From an uncultured Janibacter sp. (lineage in GTDB: Bacteria; Actinomycetota; Actinomycetes; Actinomycetales; Dermatophilaceae), in assembly GCA_946222495.1 (NCBI GenBank), contig CAMICF010000086.1:1-11351 (forward strand): a DNA stretch of 11,351 nt. Direction: 5' to 3'. The notes beneath the pieces were generated by a model that was not told the DNA's origin, made no database searches, and saw only the letters and a program-made list of their open reading frames with translations. The translations under genes were made by a program, and so were the position numbers. How positions within the stretch are numbered: the stretch's first letter is position 1; the number at the start of each line of letters is the position of its first letter. Positions 1 to 5,375 of this stretch are shown here, piece after piece.

Positions 1-35
1 CCCGCCGTTATCAGTTCGAGACAGTAACGGACCCG

Positions 36-104
36 CCCTTCGCCTGCCAACCCCCGTCCACAGGCGAAGGGGGCTCCCCCACCTCGGCGGGAGGCCCCCT
101 TCGC
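36..104. terminator. Stacked, mutually exclusive inverted repeats beyond phoH2
   Basis: Two stems share a segment. An 11-bp perfect inverted repeat pairs 36-46 (CCCTTCGCCTG) with 61-71 across a 14-nt loop. A longer one pairs 64-78 (GCGAAGGGGG then CTCCC) with 89-104, with one bulged base. Because 64-71 belongs to both, only one stem can form at a time. The second stem begins 11 bases past the phoH2 stop, so it is the best terminator candidate for that gene, although no U-tract follows, which is common in high-GC actinomycetes. Whatever lies to the left of the window may use the same structure from the other strand. A weaker stem (CCGTTA at 5-10 with TAACGG at 25-30) lies further left. The repeats are read directly; the terminator role is inferred. 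Confidence 0.55.
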
Positions 105-114
105 ACCGGGTCCG

Positions 115-1497
115 TCAGGCGTCGGATCCCTCGAGCAGGTCCGTCACGAGCGCCGCGATCGGGCTGCGCTCGCTGCGCGTCAGGGTGACGTGCGAGAAGA
201 GCGGGTGGCCCTTGAGGGTCTCGATGACCGCCGCGACGCCGTCATGGCGACCGACCCGGAGGTTGTCGCGCTGGGCCACGTCGTGGGTGAGGACGATCTT
301 CGAGTTCTGCCCGATGCGGGACATCACGGTGAGGAGCACGTTGCGCTCGAGGCTCTGCGCCTCGTCGACGATGACGTAGGCGTCGTGCAGGCTGCGGCCG
401 CGGATGTGGGTCAGCGGGAGCACCTCGAGCATGTCGCGGTCGAGGATCTCGTCGACGACCTCCGTAGAGACGAGGGCGCCGAGCGTGTCGTGCACGGCCT
501 GGGCCCAGGGCCCCATCTTTTCCTGCTCGCTGCCGGGCAAATAGCCGAGCTCCTGGCCACCCACGGCGTAGAGGGGACGGAAGACGACGACCTTGCGGTG
601 CTGCCGCCGCTCCATGACCGCCTCGAGGCCGGCGCACATCGCGAGCGCGCTCTTGCCGGTGCCCGCCCGGCCACCGAGGCTGACGATGCCGACGTCCGGG
701 TCGAGGAGCAGGTCGAGGGCGATCCGCTGCTCCGCCGAGCGGCCGTGGAGCCCGAAGGCGTCCCGGTCACCACGGACGAGCCGGACCTGCTTGTCCGCGC
801 CGACCCGGCCGAGGGCGCTGCCGCGCTCGGAGAGGATCTTCAACCCCGTGTGACAGGGCAGCTCCGCCGCCGCGAGGTGCTCCACACGGCCGGTCTCGTA
901 GAGGTGGTCGACGTCCGCGCCGCTCATCTCGATCTCGGCCATCCCGGTCCACCCGGAGTCGGCGCGGGTCTGCTCGTGCCGGTACTCCTGGGCGTCGAGA
1001 CCGACGGCCGATGCCTTGACCCGCATCGGCAGGTCCTTGGACACGATCGTCACGTCGGACCCCTCGAGGGAGAGGTTCTTCGCCACCGCGAGGATCCGGG
1101 AGTCGTTGTCCCCCAGGCGAAAGCCGGAGGGGAGCGCGGTCGGGTCCGTGTGGTTGAGCTCCACCCGCAGGGTGCCGCCCTCCTCCCCCACCTGCACGGG
1201 GGCGTCGAGCCGGCCGGCGGAGACCCGCAGGTCGTCGAGGAGGCGAAGGGCGGTCCGGGCGAAGTAGCCCAGCTCCGGGTGGTGGCGCTTGCCCTCGAGC
1301 TCGGTGACGACGACGACCGGCAGGACGACCTCGTGCTCCTTGAATCGCATCATCGCGCGCGGGTCGGAGAGGAGGACCGACGTGTCGATGACGTACGTGC
1401 GTTGTCCTTCGTCCTGCGGCGGGAGATCCACCGGGTCGGGCGCGCCATCGAGCTGCGTGCCGGAGGGGGTGACGGTCTGGGTCATCAGGTCGTCCAC
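115..1497 (-). CDS. phoH2: PhoH2-type protein: PIN ribonuclease domain fused to PhoH ATPase
   Basis: This 460-residue cytoplasmic protein joins an N-terminal PIN domain (about residues 34-170) to a C-terminal PhoH P-loop ATPase (about 250-455). PIN-type acidic residues are visible as D38 (VIDTS), E66 (TELEGK), D130/D132 (GDND) and D155 (SKD). The ATPase shows Walker A GGRAGTGKS (275-283), Walker B VIVDEAQ (375-381) and a THDVAQRD sensor-like motif (404-411). In mycobacteria such fusions are reported as sequence-specific RNA helicases and ribonucleases; that role here is by family. I chose the GTG at 1497 because AGAGGAG lies 6 nt upstream. An ATG at 1485 is possible but its ribosome site would be 18 nt away. 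The frame stays open to a GTG at 1764, but 25 of those 89 extra codons end in A or T and they encode Arg-, Pro- and Ala-rich sequence, so I exclude them. Family and domains are secure; the start is likely. Confidence 0.93.
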   Translation of the reverse strand: MDDLMTQTVTPSGTQLDGAPDPVDLPPQDEGQRTYVIDTSVLLSDPRAMMRFKEHEVVLPVVVVTELEGKRHHPELGYFARTALRLLDDLRVSAGRLDAPVQVGEEGGTLRVELNHTDPTALPSGFRLGDNDSRILAVAKNLSLEGSDVTIVSKDLPMRVKASAVGLDAQEYRHEQTRADSGWTGMAEIEMSGADVDHLYETGRVEHLAAAELPCHTGLKILSERGSALGRVGADKQVRLVRGDRDAFGLHGRSAEQRIALDLLLDPDVGIVSLGGRAGTGKSALAMCAGLEAVMERRQHRKVVVFRPLYAVGGQELGYLPGSEQEKMGPWAQAVHDTLGALVSTEVVDEILDRDMLEVLPLTHIRGRSLHDAYVIVDEAQSLERNVLLTVMSRIGQNSKIVLTHDVAQRDNLRVGRHDGVAAVIETLKGHPLFSHVTLTRSERSPIAALVTDLLEGSDA

Positions 1498-1503
1498 GTC
1501 GAT

Positions 1504-1510
1504 CTCCTCT
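1504..1510 (-). promoter_or_regulatory. Ribosome binding site deciding the phoH2 start
   Basis: On the minus strand AGAGGAG is followed by a 6-nt spacer and then GTG (1497-1495). This is the best ribosome site near the 5' end of the PIN domain. It favours the GTG over the ATG at 1485 and over starts further upstream. Confidence 0.7.
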
Positions 1511-1839
1511 ACGGGCGCCGCGCCGGCAGGCGCGCACGCGCCTACTCTCGGTGCTGGTGCCGGGACCGGGCCGCCGACGTGAGCCGGGGCCGGGACCGGC
1601 CCCTCCTGCTGAGCAGCAGCTCCATCTGGGCCTCCCGAACGAGCCGCGGTGTGCGCCTCGTCCCGATCAACGTACGGCCGCTCCCGGCCGGCGCCGGTCA
1701 CGTGCAGGGCGTGTCGGGCGCGCCGGCGGAGATGTTCACGCGCCCGCAACCTCACTCGTCCCACACGTCACTTCCGCCGCTCGTGACCCACTCCCCATGC
1801 ACCTGCCCAGGCAGATGCGCAAGAAGAGCCGAGGGAGGG
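1511..1839. other. Intergenic stretch between uppS and phoH2
   Basis: About 330 bp separate the uppS stop from the phoH2 ribosome site. On the minus strand the phoH2 frame remains open through most of it (to 1764), with lower G/C at third positions than the genes around it, so I do not call it coding. It holds a tandem pair of GCCGGGACCGG elements (1559-1569 and 1588-1598). Near uppS there is a compact stem, GCACCTGCC (1799-1807) against GGCAGATGC (1810-1818), which could end uppS transcription. No clear -35/-10 pair for phoH2 was found. In mycobacteria a small antitoxin-like gene (phoAT) precedes phoH2, and this is where one would sit, but I cannot identify it. Confidence 0.5.
1799..1818 (-). 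terminator. Possible terminator stem after uppS
   Basis: Two 9-nt arms, GCACCTGCC and GGCAGATGC, are separated by 2 nt, so the real loop would open to at least 4 nt. In the minus-strand RNA the single mismatch becomes a G-U pair. It starts 22 nt past the uppS stop. There is no U-run, so the role is tentative. Confidence 0.35.
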
Positions 1840-2595
1840 TCAGGCGCCGAAGCGCCGGTGCCGGTCCGCGTAGGACCGCAGTGCCCGCAGGAAGTCGACC
1901 CGACGGAACTCGGGCCAGTAGACCTCGCAGAAGTAGTACTCGCTGTGCGCCGACTGCCACAGGAGGAACCCGGAGAGACGCTGCTCGCCGGACGTGCGGA
2001 TGACGAGGTCCGGGTCGGGCTGCCCCTTGGTGTAGAGGTGGTCACCGATGTTTTCCGCCGTCAGCTCCTGGGCGACCTCCTCGATCGAGGCGCCCTCCGC
2101 CGCACGGGTGCGGAGCAGGGAGCGGACCGCGTCGGCGATCTCCTGGCGCCCGCCGTACCCGACGGCGACGTTGACGACGAGCCCCTCGACCTCGGCCGTC
2201 TCCTCCTCCGCCCGCCGCAGCGCCGCTGCGGTCTGCACGGGGAGCATGTCGAGGGCACCTGCGGGGTGGATCTGCCACCGGCCGGCGGCAGCGAGGTCGG
2301 CGACGAGCCCCTCGATGATCCGCAGCAGGCGGTCGAGCTCCTCCGGCGGCCGGGTGAGGTTGTCCGTGGAGAGCAGCCAGAGCGTGACCACCTCGACGCC
2401 GGCGTCCGCGCACCACTCGAGGAAGCTGGCGATGTTGGCCGCCCCCGCCCGGTGCCCGGACTCCGCGTTGCCACCCCGCGCCTTGGCGAAACGTCGGTTG
2501 CCGTCGACGATCATCCCCACGTGCCGGGGCACGGCGTCACGGTTGAGCTGCCGTACGAGGCGGCTCTCGTAGGCGCGGTAGAGCGGGTTGCGCAC
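1840..2595 (-). CDS. uppS: Isoprenyl transferase (cis-prenyl diphosphate synthase)
   Basis: This 251-residue enzyme condenses isopentenyl diphosphate in the Z configuration to make polyprenyl diphosphates, precursors of the lipid carrier for cell-wall sugars. Signatures are the Mg-binding MIVDGNRRFAK (D31, residues 28-38), LLSTDNLTRPPEEL (74-87), and the C-terminal IRTSGEQRLSGFLLWQ (199-214) followed by the SEYYF and WPEF motifs (219-230). The DGNRR and STDN variants, together with the trhA neighbour, resemble the mycobacterial short-chain enzyme Rv1086 (Z-farnesyl diphosphate synthase) more than long-chain UppS; this is recalled, not computed, so product length is uncertain. The start is a GTG at 2595 with AAGGGA 6 nt upstream. 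A TAGGTT (2637-2632, minus) could be the -10 element, giving a leader of about 30 nt. It diverges from trhA. Confidence 0.93.
   Translation of the reverse strand: MRNPLYRAYESRLVRQLNRDAVPRHVGMIVDGNRRFAKARGGNAESGHRAGAANIASFLEWCADAGVEVVTLWLLSTDNLTRPPEELDRLLRIIEGLVADLAAAGRWQIHPAGALDMLPVQTAAALRRAEEETAEVEGLVVNVAVGYGGRQEIADAVRSLLRTRAAEGASIEEVAQELTAENIGDHLYTKGQPDPDLVIRTSGEQRLSGFLLWQSAHSEYYFCEVYWPEFRRVDFLRALRSYADRHRRFGA
1843..1856 (-). other. UUCG tetraloop hairpin at the end of uppS
   Basis: The last sense codons (R-F-G-A) form GGCGC-UUCG-GCGCC in the minus-strand RNA, a 5-bp stem closed by C-G around a UUCG loop, ending directly before the stop codon. UUCG loops are exceptionally stable. It may protect the 3' end or be chance in GC-rich DNA. 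Confidence 0.4.
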
Positions 2596-2631
2596 GCGCG
2601 ATCCCTTTCCAAGCGGGGTGTCGACGGGGCC

Positions 2632-2637
2632 AACCTA
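2632..2637 (-). promoter_or_regulatory. Candidate -10 element for uppS
   Basis: TAGGTT on the minus strand fits the TANNNT pattern of actinobacterial housekeeping promoters and lies 37-42 nt from the GTG start. No good -35 hexamer is seen at 17-18 nt, so this is tentative. Confidence 0.35.
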
Positions 2638-2691
2638 CCGTCGGCGACCGTGGGCGATCCCACAGGCCGGGGACCAGTCCGGCCATGGTCA

Positions 2692-2709
2692 ACCTACGCA
2701 GGCGTAAGT
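2692..2709. promoter_or_regulatory. 18-bp imperfect palindrome, candidate operator for trhA/uppS
   Basis: ACCTACGCA at 2692-2700 mirrors GGCGTAAGT at 2701-2709 with 7 of 9 positions matching; the core reads TACGCAGGCGTA. It overlaps TAAGTT (2705-2710), a plausible -10 for trhA whose transcript would start within a few bases of the ATG at 2724. Such placement suits a dimeric repressor. The regulator is unknown. An adjacent CAACCTAC (2690-2697) repeats at 2631-2638 by the putative uppS -10. Confidence 0.45.
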
Positions 2710-2723
2710 TACCGTTGACGGTC

Positions 2724-3437
2724 ATGGAGTCCCCCCGGAGTGAGATCAAGGACCTCGCCCACGACGTCGGCGATCAGGTTGATGCCTTCGTCGAGGCGAT
2801 CAAGCCGCACCTGCGCGGCTGGCTCCACCTCGTCATGGCTCCGCTCGCCCTCGTGGGCGGCCTCGTCCTCACGTCCACCGCCCCCACCCAGGGGGGTCGC
2901 ATCGCCGCGATGGTCTTCACCATCACCGCGGGGCTGCTCTTCGGCACCTCCGCCGTCTACCACCGCGGCACCTGGGGGCGGAAGATGGCCGGCGCGCTCC
3001 GCCGCTGGGACCACGCGAACATCTTCCTCATCATCGCGGGGAGCTACACCCCCTTCGCGCTGATGCTCCCGCGGACCCAGGCGATCACGCTCCTCGTCAT
3101 CGTCTGGAGCGGCGCCATCATCGGCGTGCTCTTCCGGGTGCTGTGGGTCGGCGCCCCGCGCTGGCTCTATGTCCCGGTCTACGTGGCGCTCGGCTGGGTG
3201 GCCGTCTTCTACATCAAGCCGATGCTCACGCACGGCGGCTGGCTGATCCTCAGCTTCGTCGCCGCCGGCGGCGCGCTGTACACCGCCGGAGCGATCGTCT
3301 ACGCGCTGAAGCGCCCCAACCCGTCACCGCGCTGGTTCGGCTTCCACGAGATCTTCCACGCCCTGACGGTGCTCGCCTTCATCTCACACTTCGTCGCCGC
3401 GACGCTCGCGCTCTTCGGGCCGATCGCCGACGCCTGA
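2724..3437 (+). CDS. trhA: Haemolysin III / TrhA family membrane protein (PAQR superfamily)
   Basis: This predicted 237-residue protein has about seven membrane helices and belongs to the haemolysin III/PAQR superfamily. Bacterial members such as TrhA have been linked to membrane energy or fluidity homeostasis, despite the haemolysin name. The metal-site residues of the family are all visible: S76 and H80 (GTSAVYHRG), D96-H97 (WDHANIFLI), and H208 and H212 (FHEIFHALTV). SYTPFAL (107-113) is also typical. An in-frame ATG exists at 2685, but the intervening DNA looks like a promoter (palindrome and TAAGTT) and neither ATG has a ribosome site. I therefore place the start at 2724 and infer a leaderless or nearly leaderless message. 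It diverges from uppS, as I recall for Rv1085c and Rv1086, and its last 54 nt overlap the opposite-strand small gene. Confidence 0.9.
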   Translation: MESPRSEIKDLAHDVGDQVDAFVEAIKPHLRGWLHLVMAPLALVGGLVLTSTAPTQGGRIAAMVFTITAGLLFGTSAVYHRGTWGRKMAGALRRWDHANIFLIIAGSYTPFALMLPRTQAITLLVIVWSGAIIGVLFRVLWVGAPRWLYVPVYVALGWVAVFYIKPMLTHGGWLILSFVAAGGALYTAGAIVYALKRPNPSPRWFGFHEIFHALTVLAFISHFVAATLALFGPIADA

Positions 3438-3644
3438 CGCACCACCCTCAGCGGTGGTCCCGGGCCCGGTCCGGCGTGTCGCAGGCTGCTCCGCCTCGCG
3501 CTGCTCCTCCGCCCGCTGGGCGAGGTTCATCCGCCGCATGCGCTTGAACATGCTCCGCATGAGGAGCCACAGGCAGACCGCGAGGAAAAAGAAGGCGACG
3601 AAGGCGAGGAAGCCGGGGCCGACCTCCGAGCTGGGGGAATTCAT
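3384..3644 (-). CDS. Small single-pass membrane protein coupled to mca
   Basis: This 86-residue protein has one hydrophobic helix (about residues 11-30, rich in Phe and Leu), then a basic stretch (R30 to R38: RSMFKRMRR), then a charged, disordered-looking tail. The positive-inside rule suggests the N terminus outside and the tail in the cytoplasm. The ATG overlaps the mca stop as ATGA (3644-3641) with GGGAG 5 nt upstream, so it is probably translated by coupling to mca. An in-frame GTG two codons earlier (3650) is less attractive. The Rv1083 gene next to mca in M. tuberculosis looks like the counterpart, from memory. Function is unknown; the pairing suggests a role near Mca or conjugate export, which is inference. 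Its last 17 codons and stop lie antisense to the end of trhA. Confidence 0.75.
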   Translation of the reverse strand: MNSPSSEVGPGFLAFVAFFFLAVCLWLLMRSMFKRMRRMNLAQRAEEQREAEQPATRRTGPGTTAEGGASGVGDRPEERERRGDEV

Positions 3645-4591
3645 GTCCACTCCCGGACGGTCGACGGCGTGCGGTCGTCCCGCACGAGGGTGAGATCGGT
3701 CCGGCCACCGAGCGCGTCCGCCTCCGCGACGGAGCTCGGGATCCCGGCGAAAAGGTCGTCCTCCCGGTCGTCGGTGGGCACGTGGCTGAGGACGAGCTCG
3801 TACTCCTCGGTCGGCCAGATCTCCGCCTGCATGTCGTTGGGCACGGCGAAGAAGAAGCCATCGGGGTCGATCTGCGTCGCGTGCGAGCGCAGGGCGTCGT
3901 CGCGCTGGTCGAAGAAGTCGGAGCAGGGCACCCAGGTGGTGATCCGTCGCTGCGGACGTCCCTTGGTCCGCTCGAGCCAGTCGACGAAGGGGGACTCCTT
4001 CCCCTGCTCGAGGACGGCCTCGTGGAGGGCCTGCATCCGGTCCCGGCTGAAGCCACCGATGTAGTAGAGCTTCAACGGCTGCCAGGGCTCCCCCGCGTGC
4101 GGGTAGGCCTCCGGGTCACCCGCGGCCTCGAAGGCCGCCTCGCTGACCCGGTTGGTCATGACGTGGTCCGGGTGCGGGTAGCCGCCGTTCTCGTCGTACG
4201 TCGTGATGACGTGCGGACGGAAGCGCCGGATCTCGCGGACGAGCGCCTCGGTCGTCACCTCCAGCGGCTCGAGGTAGAAGCACCCCTCGGGCAGCGGCGG
4301 GAGCGGGTCACCCTCCGGGAGACCGGAGTCGACGAACCCGAGCCAGGTGTGCTGGACCCCGAGGGCCGCCTGCGCATTCGCCATCTCCGCACGCCGTACG
4401 TGGACGATGTCGCGCAGGATGTGCGGGTCGTCCTTGAGCTTCGGGTTGAGCACATCGCCACGCTCGCCGCCCGTGCAGGTCACGACGAGCACCTCGGCAC
4501 CGTCGTGGACATAACGGGCGGTCGTCGCCGCGCCCTTGCTCGACTCGTCGTCGGGGTGCGCATGCACGGCCATGAGCCTGAGTGCTTCCAC
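3641..4591 (-). CDS. mca: Mycothiol S-conjugate amidase Mca
   Basis: This 316-residue zinc amidase cleaves S-conjugates of mycothiol into GlcN-inositol and an N-acetylcysteine (mercapturate-type) conjugate that is exported, detoxifying electrophiles and antibiotics. It belongs to the PIG-L/LmbE-like family with MshB. Zinc ligands are H12 and D15 in AHPDDE (11-16) and H143 in HPDH (140-143); D14 would be the general base. TGGERGD (40-46) and TYDENGGYPHPDH (131-143) are typical of Mca. The C-terminal part carries the Mca-type SHATQIDP (236-243). I chose the GTG at 4591 because GGGAGG lies 8 nt upstream and the resulting MEALRLMAVHAHPDDES matches the usual N terminus. The same frame runs open far upstream only as the antisense of DUF4307 and greA. 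Mca rather than MshB is supported by the small-protein and DUF4307/greA neighbours. Confidence 0.95.
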   Translation of the reverse strand: MEALRLMAVHAHPDDESSKGAATTARYVHDGAEVLVVTCTGGERGDVLNPKLKDDPHILRDIVHVRRAEMANAQAALGVQHTWLGFVDSGLPEGDPLPPLPEGCFYLEPLEVTTEALVREIRRFRPHVITTYDENGGYPHPDHVMTNRVSEAAFEAAGDPEAYPHAGEPWQPLKLYYIGGFSRDRMQALHEAVLEQGKESPFVDWLERTKGRPQRRITTWVPCSDFFDQRDDALRSHATQIDPDGFFFAVPNDMQAEIWPTEEYELVLSHVPTDDREDDLFAGIPSSVAEADALGGRTDLTLVRDDRTPSTVREWT

Positions 4592-4599
4592 GGAAGGGT

Positions 4600-4605
4600 C
4601 CTCCC
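4600..4605 (-). promoter_or_regulatory. Ribosome binding site deciding the mca start
   Basis: GGGAGG on the minus strand, followed by an 8-nt spacer and GTG at 4591-4589. It separates the true start from the long open antisense frame upstream. Confidence 0.65.
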
Positions 4606-4650
4606 GGACGGGGTGCGGTGCCACGCGGCCCGGTGTGCCGGCGCGGTCTG

Positions 4651-4680
4651 GTGTCACGGACAATGAAGTCATTATCTCAC
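4651..4680. promoter_or_regulatory. Divergent mca / DUF4307 promoter region with AATGA-AG-TCATT dyad
   Basis: This AT-rich patch stands out in the GC-rich 144-bp gap. AATGA (4662-4666) and TCATT (4669-4673) form a perfect 5-bp dyad. On the minus strand GATAAT (4676-4671) is a good -10 for mca, with a leader of about 75 nt. I could not assign a -35 or a clear DUF4307 promoter. Confidence 0.4.
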
Positions 4681-4735
4681 CGCGGTCCGGGCACGACTCG
4701 GGCCGGGGCCACTCCCTTCGCCCGCAGGAGCAGCG

Positions 4736-5158
4736 ATGACGACCGACGCGCAGGACCACGCCGCGTGGGACCCCGAGCGCGAGGAGGCCGAGGCCGACGC
4801 GCGACCCCGGCGGGGCAAGCGGCTCTGGTGGATCATCGGCGGTGTGCTCGTGACGATCGCGGTCGCCCTCTCCATCTGGTTCGGCCTCTCGAGCACGGAC
4901 CGGGCGGTCACGACGACCGACATCGGCTTCGAACGGCCCAGCTCGAAGGAGATCGTCATGGTCTTCGACGTCACCCGGCCCACCGGGACGGCCGTCTCGT
5001 GCACCGTGACGGCGATGGACGGGGAGTACGCCCGGGTCGGCACCGTCGAGCACACGGTGCCCGCGGCCGACACGAGGACGAGCCGGGTCCGGGCCACCGT
5101 GCGCACGACGACACCCGCGGTCACGGCCACCGTCCAGGACTGCGCAGCGGTCGACTGA
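4736..5158 (+). CDS. DUF4307 single-pass membrane protein
   Basis: This 140-residue protein has an acidic N-terminal tail (1-22), a basic RPRRGKR patch (23-29), one membrane helix (about 30-51, starting LWWIIGG), and an extracytoplasmic domain of about 85 residues rich in Thr and Val with strand-like repeats (VFDVTRP, VSCTVTAM, VRATVRT). C89 and C136 are its only cysteines, both on the outer side, so a disulphide is plausible. It matches DUF4307, a family of actinobacterial membrane proteins, and by position Rv1081c between greA and mca. No enzymatic motif is present and the function is unknown. The ATG has AGGAG 5 nt upstream. It precedes greA in the same direction with a 183-bp gap that seems to hold a separate greA promoter. 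Confidence 0.85.
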   Translation: MTTDAQDHAAWDPEREEAEADARPRRGKRLWWIIGGVLVTIAVALSIWFGLSSTDRAVTTTDIGFERPSSKEIVMVFDVTRPTGTAVSCTVTAMDGEYARVGTVEHTVPAADTRTSRVRATVRTTTPAVTATVQDCAAVD

Positions 5159-5193
5159 CCCGCGCCGGATGCGTGCATCGGCGCCTTTGGCGT

Positions 5194-5199
5194 TAGACT
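5194..5199 (+). promoter_or_regulatory. Candidate -10 element of greA
   Basis: TAGACT fits TANNNT and sits about 143 nt before the greA start codon, predicting transcription from about 5206. The -35 position (5171-5176, GCGTGC) is poor, as often in actinomycetes. Confidence 0.45.
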
Positions 5200-5220
5200 G
5201 CACGCTTACACGCAACCGTG

Positions 5221-5244
5221 GGTCTGGACCGATCGGTCCAGACC
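5221..5244 (+). promoter_or_regulatory. Perfect 24-bp palindrome in the greA leader
   Basis: The 12-nt half GGTCTGGACCGA is followed at once by its exact reverse complement, then TTTGTG. As RNA it gives a strong hairpin about 15 nt into the predicted greA message; as DNA it is an ideal dimer site. It may be the DUF4307 terminator (63 nt past that stop), an attenuator of greA, or an operator. The palindrome is read directly; its role is open. Confidence 0.6.
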
Positions 5245-5277
5245 TTTGTGCATCATCACCCGATGCGCGAGGAGCAA

Positions 5278-5319
5278 CCACGGTGATCATCCGTGGGGGA
5301 GCACGTCGAGACCCCACGG
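5278..5319 (+). promoter_or_regulatory. Mutually exclusive hairpins before greA
   Basis: CCACGG (5278-5283) can pair with CCGTGG (5291-5296), or CCGTGGGG (5291-5298) can pair with CCCCACGG (5312-5319). Both use 5291-5296, so only one forms. The second stem ends 10 nt before the greA ribosome site (AAGGAG, 5330-5335). This is the layout of a leader switch; a regulatory role is inferred. Confidence 0.45.
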
Positions 5320-5375
5320 CCCCGAAGGCAAGGAGTACCCCGTGTCCCAGACCGCGTCCACCGCGACCTACCTGA
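5283..5375 (+). CDS. Possible leader peptide overlapping the greA start
   Basis: A GTG at 5283 has GAGGAG (5269-5274) 8 nt upstream and opens a 30-codon frame ending TGA at 5373-5375, 34 nt inside greA and out of frame with it. The product is Arg- and Pro-rich (VIIRGGARR at the start, PRPRPPRPT at the end). Translation would run through the alternative hairpins and past the greA start. The ribosome site is better than expected for an untranslated leader, but no homologue is known to me and the composition could simply reflect frame-shifted GC-rich DNA. An even shorter ATG frame (5263-5286, seven codons) overlaps it but lacks a ribosome site. Confidence 0.3.
   Translation: MIIRGGARRDPTAPKARSTPCPRPRPPRPT

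Noticed and set aside
1559..1600. Tandem GCCGGGACCGG elements as a repeat array or riboswitch
   Set aside because: Only two copies, in very GC-rich DNA, with no recognisable aptamer core or regular spacing.
190..2718. An 842-codon open frame on the plus strand
   Set aside because: It lies antisense to phoH2 and uppS, whose motifs are unmistakable. Long antisense frames are a by-product of high GC at third positions, and its product is low-complexity Val/Leu/Arg/Asp-rich sequence.
5246..5341. N-terminal extension of GreA from a TTG at 5246
   Set aside because: No ribosome site before the TTG, while AAGGAG precedes the GTG at 5342 and the resulting length is normal.
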